A stretch of DNA of 64,000 bases from Agarilytica rhodophyticola (GCF_002157225.2 NZ_CP020038.1:4928501-4992500); one strand, 5' to 3'. Shown: positions 9,999 through 20,778, numbered from the stretch's first letter. Numbers and translations: made by a program. The notes: generated from the sequence alone by a model not told the origin.

Positions 9999-10370
9999 GT
10001 AAACACACTCCCAAGTATCATAAACTCAATGTAATTATATTGAAGAGCGAAAGTACGATAGCTCTCATTCTTCTTTGTATATTTTTATGAATCTATAAAT
10101 CTATAAATCCATATTTCCAGCTTTTCGATCTAATGCGCTGATTGATGTGGGCCTAAAGCCCAAATCTTAAGCTCTGTTGCCTTGACTTAGTTAAACGTTA
10201 GCTGAGCCAAGCTTAATCTAACATTAACACCTCGTACACCCGGCTATAATTATATCAATTCCCTTTATTCAGCGCGCACCGTCATAATACTTCAACTGGA
10301 AGTCAAAAGTCGTGCTAAGTTGTTCCAGTCCTTGCGATTAAGTCAAATAATATGGCCACATGTGCGGGAG
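9999..10370. other. 372-base gap between bamA and skp
   Basis: No gene seen. Contains a short stem-loop TGGGC/GCCCA around 10147-10161, another ACTTC/GAAGT at about 10287-10301, and a small direct repeat of TATAAATC near 10090-10110. No T-tract terminator was found. It may hold a skp promoter; none is convincing. Confidence 0.5.
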
Positions 10371-13007
10371 TTAAAACCCTGCGCCGAATGAAAACTGGAA
10401 GCGTTTGGTGTCGTCAAACTCTCTTTCTTGTAAGGGTTTAGCCAAACTAAAGGTCATTGGCCCAAAGCCCGACAACCACTTGAATCCTAAGCCATAAGAG
10501 GTGCGTAATTCACTTGGGTCAAAGTCGAAACAGTTAATTTGCTCTTCCCGACAATTGCTCGTAAATACATTACCTGCGTCAAAAAATGCCACCAATTGCA
10601 TAGAACGAGTGTCCTCTGCAAAGGGAATAGGTAACAGCAGCTCCGTACTGAACTCAATAATCGAGTCACCACCAGCTGAGCGTATACGCCTATTAGAAAC
10701 TTGTGACTGTACAACTGTAAGTTGACCTGGGGTACAGTTGGCAAATTGGCCTGCGGCTCCCGGATCTTCACATAAAACGTAAACCGGCCCTAAAAGTTCG
10801 TCGTTAATCCCGTCACCATTTAGGTCTTGCGCGCCAGCAAATGAGGTAAGATATTGCTCAGCAGGCCTATCCAAAGGACCTAGTGTAAACGGCTCGAAGC
10901 CCCGTACTGAGCCTATACCACCAGTTCTAAAGTTTTCAAAAAACGGCAATTCATCTTGCTTGCCATAGCCGTCGCCATACCCCAACTTAGTACGAAAGCG
11001 CAGGGTAAACTGCTTGGATAGCGGCACAAATAATTGCGCATCGTAGGTCAATTTAAAGTATTCAAGATCACTGCCTGGGATTGTGGCTTCAAAATTAATA
11101 GTTTGCGAGTTCCCTCGCGTTGCTAAGATACCTCTATTAAGAGTGTTTCTGCGCCATGTAAGTGTAGCAATTGCACTGTTGAACTGGTTACCAAACTTAT
11201 CGATAAAACCAGGCTCTTCGGCCGGAGGTAGAACACTCTGTGTCACCGCATTAGTATCTAAAACAAACTCAGGGGTCGTTCTTAAGTTGTTAAACGCAGT
11301 TGAATTAGCTTCGAAATCAGATTGGGTAATGTAAGCCAGATCAACCCCATCAATGAAAAATGGGCTCTGACGAATTTGGCTCGCAACACCCGGACCAATC
11401 TTTAATTCTTGGGTGGTCAAACCTAAACCAAACCGGAGGAAAGAAATCTCTGAAATAGGATAACCAAAATTTACCGTAGCCCCAGCAGAGTCTGAAGAAA
11501 AGCTGCTGCCAAAGTTAGCACTGGTGAAATCTGAACTGCGATAGAAAACACTGAAGCCGCGACTAACACCATCAGGTGTAAAGTATGGGTCGTTATAGCT
11601 AAAACTATAGACATCTTGGAAACGGTTATGGTTGATACTAAACTCAACTTGTTTGCCCGTCCCCAGCCAATTGTTTTCGCGAACGCTAGCTCCCAGAGTA
11701 ACATCAAAGGCTTCCGAATAACCAACACTGCCTTGTACACTACCAGAAGGCTGTTCTTCTACCTTATATTTAACATCAACTAAATCGCTGTGACCGGGTA
11801 CATCTTCTGTTTCCACAGTGACTTCTTTAAAATAGCCTATACGTTCTAAACGGACTTTAGAATTCTCAATTCGCGCATTGGAAGCTGAAGAGCCTTCCAG
11901 TTGTCGCATCTCGCGACGCAATACATCATCGGCAGTTTTAGTGTTACCAGAAAACTCTATTCGGCGAACATAAACGCGCTTGCCTGGGTCCACAAAGAAA
12001 GTGATATCTACGGTTTTCTCTGCTTCATCTTTTTTGGGAATACCTTCAACAGAAGCGTTGGTATAGCCAGCATTACCGAGTAATGTGGTGATATATTCTG
12101 AGGTACCAGTCATCCTTGCCTGCGAAAAAGTATCGCCTTCACGCAGTAAAAACAGTCGTCTTACCGTATTTTCTGCAATGATAGGATCACCAGCAAGGTC
12201 GACATCTTTAACCGTATACTTACTACCTTCACTCAAATTTAAGGTAATAAATACACCCTTTTTATCTGGGCTAATAGAGATTTGTGAAGACACGACTTTA
12301 AAGTCAAGATAGCCTCGGTCTAGGTAAAAGGACTCTAGGTTTTCGATATCGCCTGTTAACTTTTCTTTGGCATATTTATCGGCACTTGAAAAAAACTTAT
12401 ACCACTTAGTAGATCTCAACTCGAATAGATCTAATAACTCTTCATCACTGTAGAGTTCATTACCAATAAAGTTAATATGACGAATCTTTGCGGCGCTACC
12501 TTCATCCACTTGGATATCAATCGATACTAAACTGTTGGGTAACTCATTAACTTCAACATCAACAGTAGCACCATAGCGGGCTTGCGCAATATATTGCCGC
12601 TCCAACTCACGCGCGATACCCTGTAAAACTTGGCGTTGTAATATTTCCCCTTCAGCCAAACCGTTATCGGTCATGATCTCCGTTAACTGTTCAGTTTTAA
12701 TGGCTTTGTTACCATCGATCTCAATACTTTTAATCGCTGGTCGTTCTTGCAGGATAATAATCAACACACCATCGTCACGAGCAATTTGCACATTGGCAAA
12801 AAATCCGGTGGCGAACAAGGAACGTATAATGCCTCGAACATCTTCATCGTCAACCGTATCACCAACACGTACTGGCATGGCAGCAAAAACCGGGCTTGCG
12901 GAAACACGCTGCAAACCTTCGAGACGAATATCACTTACTCTAAAACTTACGGCCTGCACGTGTGTTGCTGCAAAAGCCATTACCAAAACTACAAACAATC
13001 GAATCAT
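10371..13007 (-). CDS. bamA: Outer membrane assembly factor BamA
   Basis: About 878 residues, slightly longer than the E. coli protein. Signal peptide ending in THVQA, then POTRA repeats (first VSDIRLEGLQRVS, last YVRRIEFSGNTKT) and a C-terminal 16-stranded barrel ending in phenylalanine (FQFSFGAGF). VRGFEPFTLGP corresponds to the conserved VRGF loop motif of Omp85 proteins. Central insertase for outer membrane proteins. The barrel loops hold Asp/Cys-rich insertions (for example NGDGINDELLGP), probably surface exposed. The start chosen is ATG at 13007; a TTG three codons earlier is possible. Confidence 0.97.
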   Translation of the reverse strand: MIRLFVVLVMAFAATHVQAVSFRVSDIRLEGLQRVSASPVFAAMPVRVGDTVDDEDVRGIIRSLFATGFFANVQIARDDGVLIIILQERPAIKSIEIDGNKAIKTEQLTEIMTDNGLAEGEILQRQVLQGIARELERQYIAQARYGATVDVEVNELPNSLVSIDIQVDEGSAAKIRHINFIGNELYSDEELLDLFELRSTKWYKFFSSADKYAKEKLTGDIENLESFYLDRGYLDFKVVSSQISISPDKKGVFITLNLSEGSKYTVKDVDLAGDPIIAENTVRRLFLLREGDTFSQARMTGTSEYITTLLGNAGYTNASVEGIPKKDEAEKTVDITFFVDPGKRVYVRRIEFSGNTKTADDVLRREMRQLEGSSASNARIENSKVRLERIGYFKEVTVETEDVPGHSDLVDVKYKVEEQPSGSVQGSVGYSEAFDVTLGASVRENNWLGTGKQVEFSINHNRFQDVYSFSYNDPYFTPDGVSRGFSVFYRSSDFTSANFGSSFSSDSAGATVNFGYPISEISFLRFGLGLTTQELKIGPGVASQIRQSPFFIDGVDLAYITQSDFEANSTAFNNLRTTPEFVLDTNAVTQSVLPPAEEPGFIDKFGNQFNSAIATLTWRRNTLNRGILATRGNSQTINFEATIPGSDLEYFKLTYDAQLFVPLSKQFTLRFRTKLGYGDGYGKQDELPFFENFRTGGIGSVRGFEPFTLGPLDRPAEQYLTSFAGAQDLNGDGINDELLGPVYVLCEDPGAAGQFANCTPGQLTVVQSQVSNRRIRSAGGDSIIEFSTELLLPIPFAEDTRSMQLVAFFDAGNVFTSNCREEQINCFDFDPSELRTSYGLGFKWLSGFGPMTFSLAKPLQEREFDDTKRFQFSFGAGF

Positions 13008-13045
13008 GCTATACAAAGGAAATCAACCAAGCCTTGTTACTGTCA

Positions 13046-14407
13046 CTAAAGACGCAAAATGTCATTGTAAAACGCAATAATCATGACTCCAAAAATCATA
13101 ATCATGCCCATTTTTAAACCCCAAACTTGTACATCATCAGATACTGGGCTTCCCTTAACCCACTCGATAAGACAAAACAATATGTGTCCGCCATCAAGTA
13201 TAGGAATAGGCAATAAATTGAGAACACCCAAAACAATGCTCAGGTGAGCCAAAAACGCAATAAATGCCCAAAAACCATGTTCAGCATGAGAGGCGGCAAC
13301 TTTAGCAATGCCAATAGGCCCACTCAAGTTTTTAGTCGATATTTCTCCGAAAATCAGCTTCCTCATCGAAACTAAAACAAATACACCTGTTTTCCATGTC
13401 TCCTTCACACTAGCAGTCATTGCATCTAACACACCATATTCATGCCGGCGAATCATTTCTTCAGGGAAGGTGGGGACCTTCACTGAAACACCTGCTCGAC
13501 CGCTTATTTCGCCCTGCGCATTTTTTATTTCTTCTGGAGTCAGAAGTAAATCCAGTTGCTGGCCATTGCGCTCAACCACAACTTCGATTTGCTTGCCTGG
13601 GCGCTCACGCACATAGTTAACCCAGGATTGCCAAGAATCAATTTCTTTATCATCCATCTGCACCAAAATATCACCCGCCTCAAAACCTGCTTTCTGGGCA
13701 GCACTGCCATCAAGCACATTATCGATAACTTTCGGTAATTGCGGATAATAGAATTCCAAGCCTAAGCCTTTAATGGGGTCAGGTGCCTCGGTACCTCTAA
13801 GCCAATTATCAAGTGTTGCCTCGGATTCATATTTCAGCTCTGACTCGGGGTATTTAGTGGTAAAACGAATACTTCCCGACTCACCTAAGCGGTTGAGCAA
13901 GTACATAGCAACAGCGCGTCGAGTGGGTGTCGGTTCACCGTCGATAGCAATAATTTCTTGGCCGCTAACCAAGCGGGCTTGCGCGGCAATAGAACCTTCA
14001 TCAACTTTACCGATCACAGGTGAAACCGCTGTTGTACCTTGCAGAAAATGAGAGCACCAATAGAGCAATAGCGCTAATAAGAAATTAGCCAGGGGACCTG
14101 CAGCTGCGATCGCAATGCGCTGCCAAACCGTTTTCGAATTGTAACTAAAGGGTTTATCTTCTTCGGCAACTTCTCCTTCTCTCTCATCTACCATTTTTAC
14201 ATAGCCACCGAGAGGCAAAGCAGATAAGGCGAATTCAGTTCCGTATTTATCCTTGCGAGTAAAAATACGTTTACCAAAACCAATAGAGAAGCGAATCACT
14301 TTGACACCACAACGCCGAGCCACATAAAAATGTCCAAACTCGTGTACAGACACCAAAATGATGATAGCTACTAAAAAGGAAATAACTGTTGTCAAACTAT
14401 CTATCAC
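13046..14407 (-). CDS. rseP: Site-2 intramembrane metalloprotease RseP
   Basis: 453 residues. HEFGH at residues 22-26 is the HExxH zinc site in the first membrane helix and PIPILDGG near the C-terminus is the second active-site motif (LDG). Two PDZ domains lie between (around GSIAAQARLVSGQEIIAIDG and SAAQKAGFEAGDILVQMD). It cleaves anti-sigma factor RseA in the envelope stress response and remnant signal peptides. Located between dxr and bamA as in other gammaproteobacteria. Confidence 0.97.
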   Translation of the reverse strand: MIDSLTTVISFLVAIIILVSVHEFGHFYVARRCGVKVIRFSIGFGKRIFTRKDKYGTEFALSALPLGGYVKMVDEREGEVAEEDKPFSYNSKTVWQRIAIAAAGPLANFLLALLLYWCSHFLQGTTAVSPVIGKVDEGSIAAQARLVSGQEIIAIDGEPTPTRRAVAMYLLNRLGESGSIRFTTKYPESELKYESEATLDNWLRGTEAPDPIKGLGLEFYYPQLPKVIDNVLDGSAAQKAGFEAGDILVQMDDKEIDSWQSWVNYVRERPGKQIEVVVERNGQQLDLLLTPEEIKNAQGEISGRAGVSVKVPTFPEEMIRRHEYGVLDAMTASVKETWKTGVFVLVSMRKLIFGEISTKNLSGPIGIAKVAASHAEHGFWAFIAFLAHLSIVLGVLNLLPIPILDGGHILFCLIEWVKGSPVSDDVQVWGLKMGMIMIFGVMIIAFYNDILRL

Positions 14408-14434
14408 ACTAAACCACTATGTTTATGTTTATTT

Positions 14435-15607
14435 TCACAGAAGTTCTGCAAGGCGATAAGCCTCCGACCTTGCTTTGACATCCGCATCTATGACAGCGCT
14501 AATGGAATCTGGTTCTACTGCTTGCCATATTTCCAACACTGACGAAATAAGACGATATATATCTGGAAACTGTATACGTTTATCTAAAAACATATCCACA
14601 GCTACCTCATTTGCCGCGTTTAGGGCCACCGCATAGTCTTTGCCAGCTTTAAACGTATCAATTGCCAAGCGTAAACAAGGGAAGCGCTTAAAATCTGGAG
14701 ACTCAAAAGTTAATGCACCGGCCTTTGTAAAATCCAGCGCCTCAACCCCTGAGTTCATTCGCTTAGGCCAAGCTAAACAATGAGCAATAGGAATCCTCAT
14801 GTCAGGATTACCCATTTGCGCAATCACAGAGCCATCGGTGTATTGCACCATAGAATGAATAATACTCTGCGGATGCACGACAATATCTATGACACTAGCA
14901 TCACCGTTAAACAACCAACAGGCTTCGATAAACTCCAACCCCTTATTCATCATAGTCGCAGAATCAACAGATATTTTGCGCCCCATAGACCAGTTGGGAT
15001 GAGCACAGGCTTGCTCAGGAGTGATACGACTGAACATGGCAAGATCCGTTGTTCTAAACGGACCACCGGAGCCAGTCAACAATATTTTGCTAATACCAGC
15101 AGCCTCTATCGAAGTAAAGTCCTCAGGCAAACACTGGAAGATAGCATTATGTTCACTATCGATCGGTAGCAACTGACCGCCGCTACGCTCTATTTCAGCC
15201 TTGAACAAACTGCCACTCATAACTAAGGCTTCTTTATTCGCGAGCAGCACTTTTTTACCCGCTTTGGCAGCGGCTAAGGTTGGACTTAAACCAGCAGCAC
15301 CGACGATTGCAGCCATAACAATGTCGACCTCAGACGCAGCGGCAACCTCTTCATAGGCATTGGTACCCACAAGCACTTCAGTACTAGATTCACGACCAAC
15401 AAGTAATGTATTAAGTTGCTCAGCACTTTGCTGATCGGCAACGACTGCATAACGGGGAGAAAATTCTAGGCATTGTTGGGCTAAAACAGTCACGTTTGTT
15501 TTGGCCGTTAAAGCGTAAACAGAGAATTGCTCACGATGATGCTCTAGCACGGCAAGCGTGCTTTTTCCAATTGAACCTGTTGCTCCTAATATCGTGATAT
15601 TTTGCAT
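14435..15607 (-). CDS. dxr: 1-deoxy-D-xylulose-5-phosphate reductoisomerase
   Basis: 390 residues. NADPH-binding motif ITILGATGSIGKSTL at the N-terminus, LLANKEALVMSG and the metal-binding LPIDSEHNAIFQCL, all hallmarks of DXR (IspC). It makes 2-C-methylerythritol 4-phosphate, the committed isoprenoid precursor, feeding undecaprenyl and quinone synthesis. Placed between cdsA and rseP with a gap of nine bases to cdsA. Confidence 0.98.
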   Translation of the reverse strand: MQNITILGATGSIGKSTLAVLEHHREQFSVYALTAKTNVTVLAQQCLEFSPRYAVVADQQSAEQLNTLLVGRESSTEVLVGTNAYEEVAAASEVDIVMAAIVGAAGLSPTLAAAKAGKKVLLANKEALVMSGSLFKAEIERSGGQLLPIDSEHNAIFQCLPEDFTSIEAAGISKILLTGSGGPFRTTDLAMFSRITPEQACAHPNWSMGRKISVDSATMMNKGLEFIEACWLFNGDASVIDIVVHPQSIIHSMVQYTDGSVIAQMGNPDMRIPIAHCLAWPKRMNSGVEALDFTKAGALTFESPDFKRFPCLRLAIDTFKAGKDYAVALNAANEVAVDMFLDKRIQFPDIYRLISSVLEIWQAVEPDSISAVIDADVKARSEAYRLAELL

Positions 15608-15616
15608 TTCTAATCT

Positions 15617-16441
15617 CTATATTTGCCAATGTGTAGAGATAACAGCTAATGCAAATACTGGGGTCGCCGCTAACAAACCATCAATTCTATCGAGAACGCC
15701 TCCATGCCCCGGCAGCAGCTGGCTGCTATCTTTGACACCGCGATGACGTTTTACCATGCTTTCCAACAAGTCTCCGACAACAGAAACCAGTGAGGTGGGA
15801 ATGACAATCAAAAATAATGACAACCAAGCATGGCCACCCAAAAAGAAATTAAAAACAATCGCTAACACTAGCGCAAGAATAGCACCGCCCAAAACACCTT
15901 CCCATGACTTTCCAGGACTGACCGAAGGCGCGAGTTTGCGTTTTCCTATGGCCCGACCAGAGAAATAGGCTCCTATATCGGCTGCTGCTACCAACAAAAC
16001 CACCAACAATATTAGCAGAGCACCTGAAGGTTCAATACGCAGGAAAACATGCGACAGCCAAGCGGGAATTAACACAAATATTCCCATCACAAGGCGAGCA
16101 GGAACAGACCCCCATATAATCGCGCTGGTAGGAAAGCTTTGAATCCAAAGTAAAGATATCGCCCACCATATACAAGCAGCAATCAACAAGGCTTTGAGTG
16201 AAGCAATATCATCAGACCATATGGTCAACCATGCGCAGGTGCAGGCAGCACCCCCGATGAAGAGTACGTAAAGAATCCGTGAGAGGAAATTGCTGAGGCC
16301 AGATAAATTCGCCCACTCCCAAGCACCAATCAACATCACCACACCCATGGCTGCCGAAAATACAAACCAAGGTAAGTAAAATAGAATGCTGACAAAAACT
16401 ATAGCTAATACGCTAGCGGTTAATACTCGCTGCTTAAGCAC
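15617..16441 (-). CDS. cdsA: Phosphatidate cytidylyltransferase
   Basis: 274 residues beginning MLKQRVLTASV when read from the GTG at 16441. This start is preferred because AAGGAGG lies nine bases upstream and it overlaps the end of uppS by only eight bases; an in-frame ATG at 16483 would overlap uppS by 50 bases. Multiple membrane helices and the C-terminal signature SVVGDLLESMVKRHRGVKDS with HGGVLDRIDGL confirm CdsA. It makes CDP-diacylglycerol at the inner membrane for phospholipid synthesis. Confidence 0.96.
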   Translation of the reverse strand: MLKQRVLTASVLAIVFVSILFYLPWFVFSAAMGVVMLIGAWEWANLSGLSNFLSRILYVLFIGGAACTCAWLTIWSDDIASLKALLIAACIWWAISLLWIQSFPTSAIIWGSVPARLVMGIFVLIPAWLSHVFLRIEPSGALLILLVVLLVAAADIGAYFSGRAIGKRKLAPSVSPGKSWEGVLGGAILALVLAIVFNFFLGGHAWLSLFLIVIPTSLVSVVGDLLESMVKRHRGVKDSSQLLPGHGGVLDRIDGLLAATPVFALAVISTHWQI

Positions 16442-17171
16442 CCGTTGCAGCCTCCTTCTCGATTTGGTCGCCATTTTTGCCAAATCGACGCTGACGGGAA
16501 TAAAATTCTTGCATGGCTTTTCTCAAAGCCACATCATCAAATTCAGGCCAGAGCAAATCACTAAAATACAGCTCTGCATATGCCGCTTGCCAGAGTAAAA
16601 AATTACTGATGCGATACTCTCCGCCTGTTCTAATCAACAAGTCCAACGGCGGTAGGCCTGCGGTCGAAATGTGATCCGTCATGGTTTGTTCGGTAATATC
16701 GCTAACTTGCATTTCACCCGCGGCAACTCGCTGGGCAATTTTTTGTGAAGCCTGCACAATATCCCAACAACCGCCATAGTCAGCTGCGATAGCCAGAGTA
16801 GACTCCGTACCGTCGGCAATAGACTCGGCCTCTTCAATGGCATCACATAAACGTGGTGAAAACCGTGTTCGGTTACCAATTACCTTAAGTCTTACCCCTT
16901 CTTGTGCAAGCTTGCGCGCTTCCTTTTTAAGGTAACTATAGAAAAGCCCCATTAATGCTTCTACTTCCTTCGGAGGGCGGCGCCAGTTTTCACTGCTGAA
17001 AGCAAATAAAGTAAGCGTCTCTACACCGTCTTTACGGCACGCGGTCAGCACATTACGAATGCGTTCAACACCCACTCGATGACCGGCAATGCCTTGCTTG
17101 CCTTGACGTTTTGCCCAGCGATTATTGCCATCCATAATAATAGCGATATGCCTTAAACTAGCTGAACTCAC
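16434..17171 (-). CDS. uppS: Undecaprenyl diphosphate synthase
   Basis: 245 residues. HIAIIMDGNNRWAKRQG holds the catalytic aspartate and the substrate-binding residues; FAFSSENWRRP and the terminal LLIRTGGEYRISNFLLWQ are family signatures. Makes the C55 lipid carrier precursor for peptidoglycan and O-antigen. It overlaps cdsA by eight bases and its 3' end carries the cdsA ribosome binding site. Confidence 0.98.
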   Translation of the reverse strand: MSSASLRHIAIIMDGNNRWAKRQGKQGIAGHRVGVERIRNVLTACRKDGVETLTLFAFSSENWRRPPKEVEALMGLFYSYLKKEARKLAQEGVRLKVIGNRTRFSPRLCDAIEEAESIADGTESTLAIAADYGGCWDIVQASQKIAQRVAAGEMQVSDITEQTMTDHISTAGLPPLDLLIRTGGEYRISNFLLWQAAYAELYFSDLLWPEFDDVALRKAMQEFYSRQRRFGKNGDQIEKEAATGA

Positions 17172-17335
17172 AAATATGTTCTCCGAAGAATTTGCGCAAC
17201 TTTAAATGAAAGTTGTTTAAAAATCGATTTTTGAATAGGGCCTATTGGATTTTCATCACCAGACCCTAAGTTCACCGTCACGTATAACAGAAGCGATCCA
17301 CGACGGCGAGGACTTATATGACGTTTTAAAGGCGC

Positions 17336-17893
17336 TTAGATTTCCATCAAGTCAGCTTCTTTTCCCGCTAGTGCTTTATCGACATTAGCGATGTACTTAT
17401 CTGTAATTTTTTGAATATCATCTTGTGCGCGACGCTCATCATCTTCGCTAATTTCCTTTTCTTTTAGCAAATCCTTAAGCGTAGCAATGGCATCACGACG
17501 AATATTACGTATTGATACACGGCCCGCTTCGGCCTCACTCTTAGCCTGCTTAATATAGCCTTTGCGTGTTTCTTCGGTCAAAGGTGGCATAGGAATTCGG
17601 ATAAGATCGCCGGTAGTAGAAGGGTTTAGCCCCAAGTCTGATTTCATTATCGCTTTTTCGATATCAGGTACGAGATTCTTTTCCCATGGGCTAATCGACA
17701 AAGTACGAGCATCCAGGATAGATACGTTGGCCACCTGAGCCAATGGCGTAGGGCTACCATAGTAAGACACCATGATACCGTCGAGTAAGGTTGGATGGGC
17801 ACGACCTGTACGAATTTTGTTAAAGTTAACACCTAGAACATCAACACTCTTAGCCATACGTTCTTCAGCATCAGCTTTTATATCATTTATCAT
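17336..17893 (-). CDS. frr: Ribosome recycling factor
   Basis: 185 residues, the standard length, with the basic [13 protein letters not shown] and the helical C-terminal domain ([18 protein letters not shown]). Splits post-termination ribosomes with EF-G. A ribosome binding site AGAGGAAG precedes the ATG. It follows pyrH by 24 bases; a 164-base gap separates it from uppS. Confidence 0.98.
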   Translation of the reverse strand: MINDIKADAEERMAKSVDVLGVNFNKIRTGRAHPTLLDGIMVSYYGSPTPLAQVANVSILDARTLSISPWEKNLVPDIEKAIMKSDLGLNPSTTGDLIRIPMPPLTEETRKGYIKQAKSEAEAGRVSIRNIRRDAIATLKDLLKEKEISEDDERRAQDDIQKITDKYIANVDKALAGKEADLMEI

Positions 17894-17917
17894 GTAGCTG
17901 CTTCCTCTTGGTATATT

Positions 17918-18646
17918 TTATTCGGCAGAAATTAATGTGCCTTCATGTTCGCCTACCACAATTTTCAACAGAGCCCCGGCTTTAGCCATTTTAAAGACCC
18001 GAATTGGCAGACCTTGGTCTTGGCATAAGCAGATAGCAGTCAGATCCATTACACCCAACTTGTCTGCCAGCACTTTATCGTAGCTTAATTGATCAAACTT
18101 GGTGGCATCGGGAAATTTGACTGGGTCGGCCGAATAAACACCGTCGACCTTGGTGGCTTTTAACACTAACTCTGCTTCAACTTCGATGGCTCTGAGACAT
18201 GCGGCTGAGTCAGTCGTGAAGAAAGGATTACCTGTGCCTGCTGAAAAAATTACCACTTCACCACTTTCTAATTGGCGAATAGCTTTACGGCGATCATAGT
18301 GATCTACCATGCCACTCATAGGTATTGCGGACATTACGTTAGAAGAAATATTACTTCGCTCTAATGCATCTCTAAGTGCTAAGGCATTCATAACCGTAGC
18401 CAGCATGCCCATATGGTCGCCTGTTACGCGATCGAGACCGGCTTCGCTCAAAGCTGCACCACGAAATAGGTTGCCACCACCAATCACTAAGGCAACCTGA
18501 ACACCAATACCCACTAACTGACCAATTTCTAGTGCCATTTTGTCTAGCACTTTGGGATCGATGCCAAAACCTTCGGTTCCCATCAACTCTTCGCCACTGA
18601 GCTTGAGTAATATGCGTTTATATTTGCGATCAGTTGTATTCGCCAT
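17918..18646 (-). CDS. pyrH: UMP kinase
   Basis: 242 residues. Amino-acid-kinase fold motifs [12 protein letters not shown] and [12 protein letters not shown], and [16 protein letters not shown]. Phosphorylates UMP to UDP in pyrimidine nucleotide synthesis. GAGGA lies upstream of the ATG. Separated from tsf by a strong terminator hairpin, so part of the transcription may start anew in this gap. Confidence 0.98.
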   Translation of the reverse strand: MANTTDRKYKRILLKLSGEELMGTEGFGIDPKVLDKMALEIGQLVGIGVQVALVIGGGNLFRGAALSEAGLDRVTGDHMGMLATVMNALALRDALERSNISSNVMSAIPMSGMVDHYDRRKAIRQLESGEVVIFSAGTGNPFFTTDSAACLRAIEVEAELVLKATKVDGVYSADPVKFPDATKFDQLSYDKVLADKLGVMDLTAICLCQDQGLPIRVFKMAKAGALLKIVVGEHEGTLISAE

Positions 18647-18690
18647 TCAGATTCCTCATTGAGACAAAAAATTCGCAGAAGTGTAACAGC

Positions 18691-18720
18691 AAAAAGGCGG
18701 GAAATGCAGCCCGCCTTTTT
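18691..18720 (-). terminator. Intrinsic terminator between tsf and pyrH
   Basis: An 11-bp perfect stem AAAAAGGCGGG/CCCGCCTTTTT with an eight-base loop. Read on the minus strand it is a GC-rich hairpin ending in a T-run, downstream of tsf. It probably terminates or attenuates transcription before pyrH. Confidence 0.85.
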
Positions 18721-18783
18721 CAATTAGTGCACACAAGCGTTAGAGGATCTTAGAAAATCCCCTAAACTGTGGCTTTACTGAGA

Positions 18784-19656
18784 TTATGCTTTTGATGCAG
18801 CAACCTGAGCAGCAACTTCAGCAGCGAAATCTTCCTCTGCTTTCTCAATCCCCTCACCCACTTCGTAGCGGATAAACTGCTTAACTTCAGCTTCTGCTTT
18901 TTTCACAAGCTGGCCAACAGTTACTTCAGGATCTTTAACGAAAGCTTGTTCCACTAAGCTATTCTCTTTAAGGAACTTGTTAATACGGCCAGTCATCATT
19001 TTTTCAACGATATTTTCCGGCTTGCCGGCCATATCAGGTTGTGCTTTGATGATATCTTTCTCTTTCTCAACAACCGCTTCAGGCATATCAGAAGGATTAA
19101 CCACCTGAGGGTTTACAGCTGTTACATGCATTGCCACATCTTTAGCAAGCTCAACATTGCCAGCTTTCAATTCTACTAACGTGGCGATACGGTTATTAGA
19201 ATGCAAGTATAAGCCAACGACACCTGCTTCAGGCTCGATACAAGAAACACGACGAACACCGATGTTTTCACCAATCTTTTGAACCAAAGCTTGGCGAGCA
19301 CTTTCTATTTCTTCATCTACTAATGCAGCAACGTCTGAAGCTTTATCAGCAAAAGCTTTTGCCAATACCGATTGAGCAAAATCAATAAAGCCCTGGTCGC
19401 GAGCAACAAAATCGGTTTCACTGTTCACTTCAACAATTACACCATAAGAACCATCGTCAGCTGCTTTAGCAACAATAATACCTTCCGCTGCTGTACGATC
19501 AGCCTTCTTCGCCGCTTTTAAGCCAGAAGCTTTACGCAAGTTTTCAATGGCAAGATCGATATCACCATCAGTTTCTTTTAATGCCTTTTTACACTCAAGC
19601 ATACCAAGACCAGTACGCTCGCGAAGTTCTTTTACAAGAGAAGCAGATACTGCCAC
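18784..19656 (-). CDS. tsf: Translation elongation factor Ts
   Basis: 290 residues from the GTG at 19656, chosen because GAGGG lies seven bases upstream and the protein then starts at the conserved [20 protein letters not shown]. Also present are TDFVARD and the core dimerisation regions. EF-Ts exchanges GDP for GTP on EF-Tu. It follows rpsB after a 159-base gap containing a hairpin. Confidence 0.97.
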   Translation of the reverse strand: MAVSASLVKELRERTGLGMLECKKALKETDGDIDLAIENLRKASGLKAAKKADRTAAEGIIVAKAADDGSYGVIVEVNSETDFVARDQGFIDFAQSVLAKAFADKASDVAALVDEEIESARQALVQKIGENIGVRRVSCIEPEAGVVGLYLHSNNRIATLVELKAGNVELAKDVAMHVTAVNPQVVNPSDMPEAVVEKEKDIIKAQPDMAGKPENIVEKMMTGRINKFLKENSLVEQAFVKDPEVTVGQLVKKAEAEVKQFIRYEVGEGIEKAEEDFAAEVAAQVAASKA

Positions 19657-19748
19657 GTCAATACCCTCACTAAATTTCGATTTACAATATTCGATAAAAT
19701 TGAATGGCCTCTGTGTACAAAAATATACCAGCGCCAATATTCAGATTT

Positions 19749-19777
19749 AAAAAAAGGGTGTCGCCACCCTCTTTTTT
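19749..19777 (-). terminator. Terminator or attenuator between rpsB and tsf
   Basis: Stem AGGGTG/CACCCT with TCGC tetraloop, flanked by A and T runs on both sides, located in the rpsB-tsf gap. Reading on the minus strand gives a short GC hairpin followed by T's. Partial termination here is a known way to set the S2 to EF-Ts ratio. Confidence 0.7.
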
Positions 19778-19815
19778 AATCAGGGCTTGTTTGCCCTAAA
19801 AAACGAGCTTGATAA

Positions 19816-20571
19816 TTAACTAGCTGACTCAGCCGCATTATCGTCGTTAACTTCTTCCACGAATTCGTCTTGCGATACGCCGTGTGCTGCTTCGTGAGCA
19901 CCTTCAGCACAAGCATCAGCCATTGCAGTCACGTAAAGCTTAATGGCACGAATCGCATCGTCATTACCAGGGATAACGTAATCAATACCAGCTGGATCAC
20001 TATTAGTATCAACAACACCAAATACAGGGATACCAAGTTTATTGGCTTCTTGTACAGCAATGCGCTCATGATCCACGTCGATCACAAACATTGCATCAGG
20101 AAGACCACCCATATCTTTGATACCACCGATGGACAACTCCAACTTATTCATCATACGAGTGCGCATCAAAGCTTCTTTTTTGGTCAGCTTGTCAAATGTA
20201 CCATCAGTACTTTGCGTTTCTAAGTCACGGTAACGACGAATAGAAGCACGAATAGTTTTGTAGTTAGTCAACATACCACCCAACCAGCGGTGGCTAACAT
20301 AAGGCATACCAACGCGAGAAGCTTGCTCTTTGACAGCTTTCTGTGCCGCTCTCTTAGTCCCTACAAATAATATTTTCTTCTTCTGACTCGCCATTTTCTG
20401 AACAACTGCAAGCGCTTCGTTAAAAGCAGGAACAGTGTGTTCTAAGTTGACAATATGAATTTTGTTGCGCGCACCAAAGATATATTGTGACATCTTTGGG
20501 TTCCAATAACGGGTTTGATGTCCGAAGTGAACACCAGCTTGAAGCATATCTCGCATGCTAACGATAGGCAT
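19816..20571 (-). CDS. rpsB: 30S ribosomal protein S2
   Basis: 251 residues from the ATG at 20571, which has AGGA eight to ten bases upstream; the protein begins with the conserved [20 protein letters not shown]. An acidic C-terminal tail ends the protein. S2 binds the 16S head-body junction and autoregulates the rpsB-tsf message in E. coli. First gene of the long minus-strand run. Confidence 0.98.
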   Translation of the reverse strand: MPIVSMRDMLQAGVHFGHQTRYWNPKMSQYIFGARNKIHIVNLEHTVPAFNEALAVVQKMASQKKKILFVGTKRAAQKAVKEQASRVGMPYVSHRWLGGMLTNYKTIRASIRRYRDLETQSTDGTFDKLTKKEALMRTRMMNKLELSIGGIKDMGGLPDAMFVIDVDHERIAVQEANKLGIPVFGVVDTNSDPAGIDYVIPGNDDAIRAIKLYVTAMADACAEGAHEAAHGVSQDEFVEEVNDDNAAESAS

Positions 20572-20726
20572 AATATTTTCCTGTTGTACTGGGTTAAGCC
20601 TCCACATATCCCAATAGAACCAACCGCTTTTCAGCAGCACCCAGGTTATCGTGACGATATGTGTGTGACGATTAATTTATGTGATTTTGTCCACTTAAGC
20701 AGCAAAATCGCTGTAAGTGGGCGCGC

Positions 20727-20754
20727 TTTATACCACGAAACCAACTAATTCAAA
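20727..20754 (-). promoter_or_regulatory. Probable rpsB promoter
   Basis: On the minus strand, TTTGAA (or TTGAAT) and TATAAA are separated by 16 (or 15) bases. Directly after TATAAA comes a GC-rich discriminator GCGCGCCC, as in stringently controlled ribosomal promoters. The 5' leader to rpsB is about 150 bases, long enough for the S2 autoregulatory structure known in E. coli. Confidence 0.65.
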
Positions 20755-20778
20755 ATAGTTTTTTTCACTAAGCACAAA

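Noticed and set aside
10310-10350. Sigma-E promoter for skp (GGAAC... on the minus strand)
   Set aside because: The -35 match is partial and the -10 is not in the expected place.
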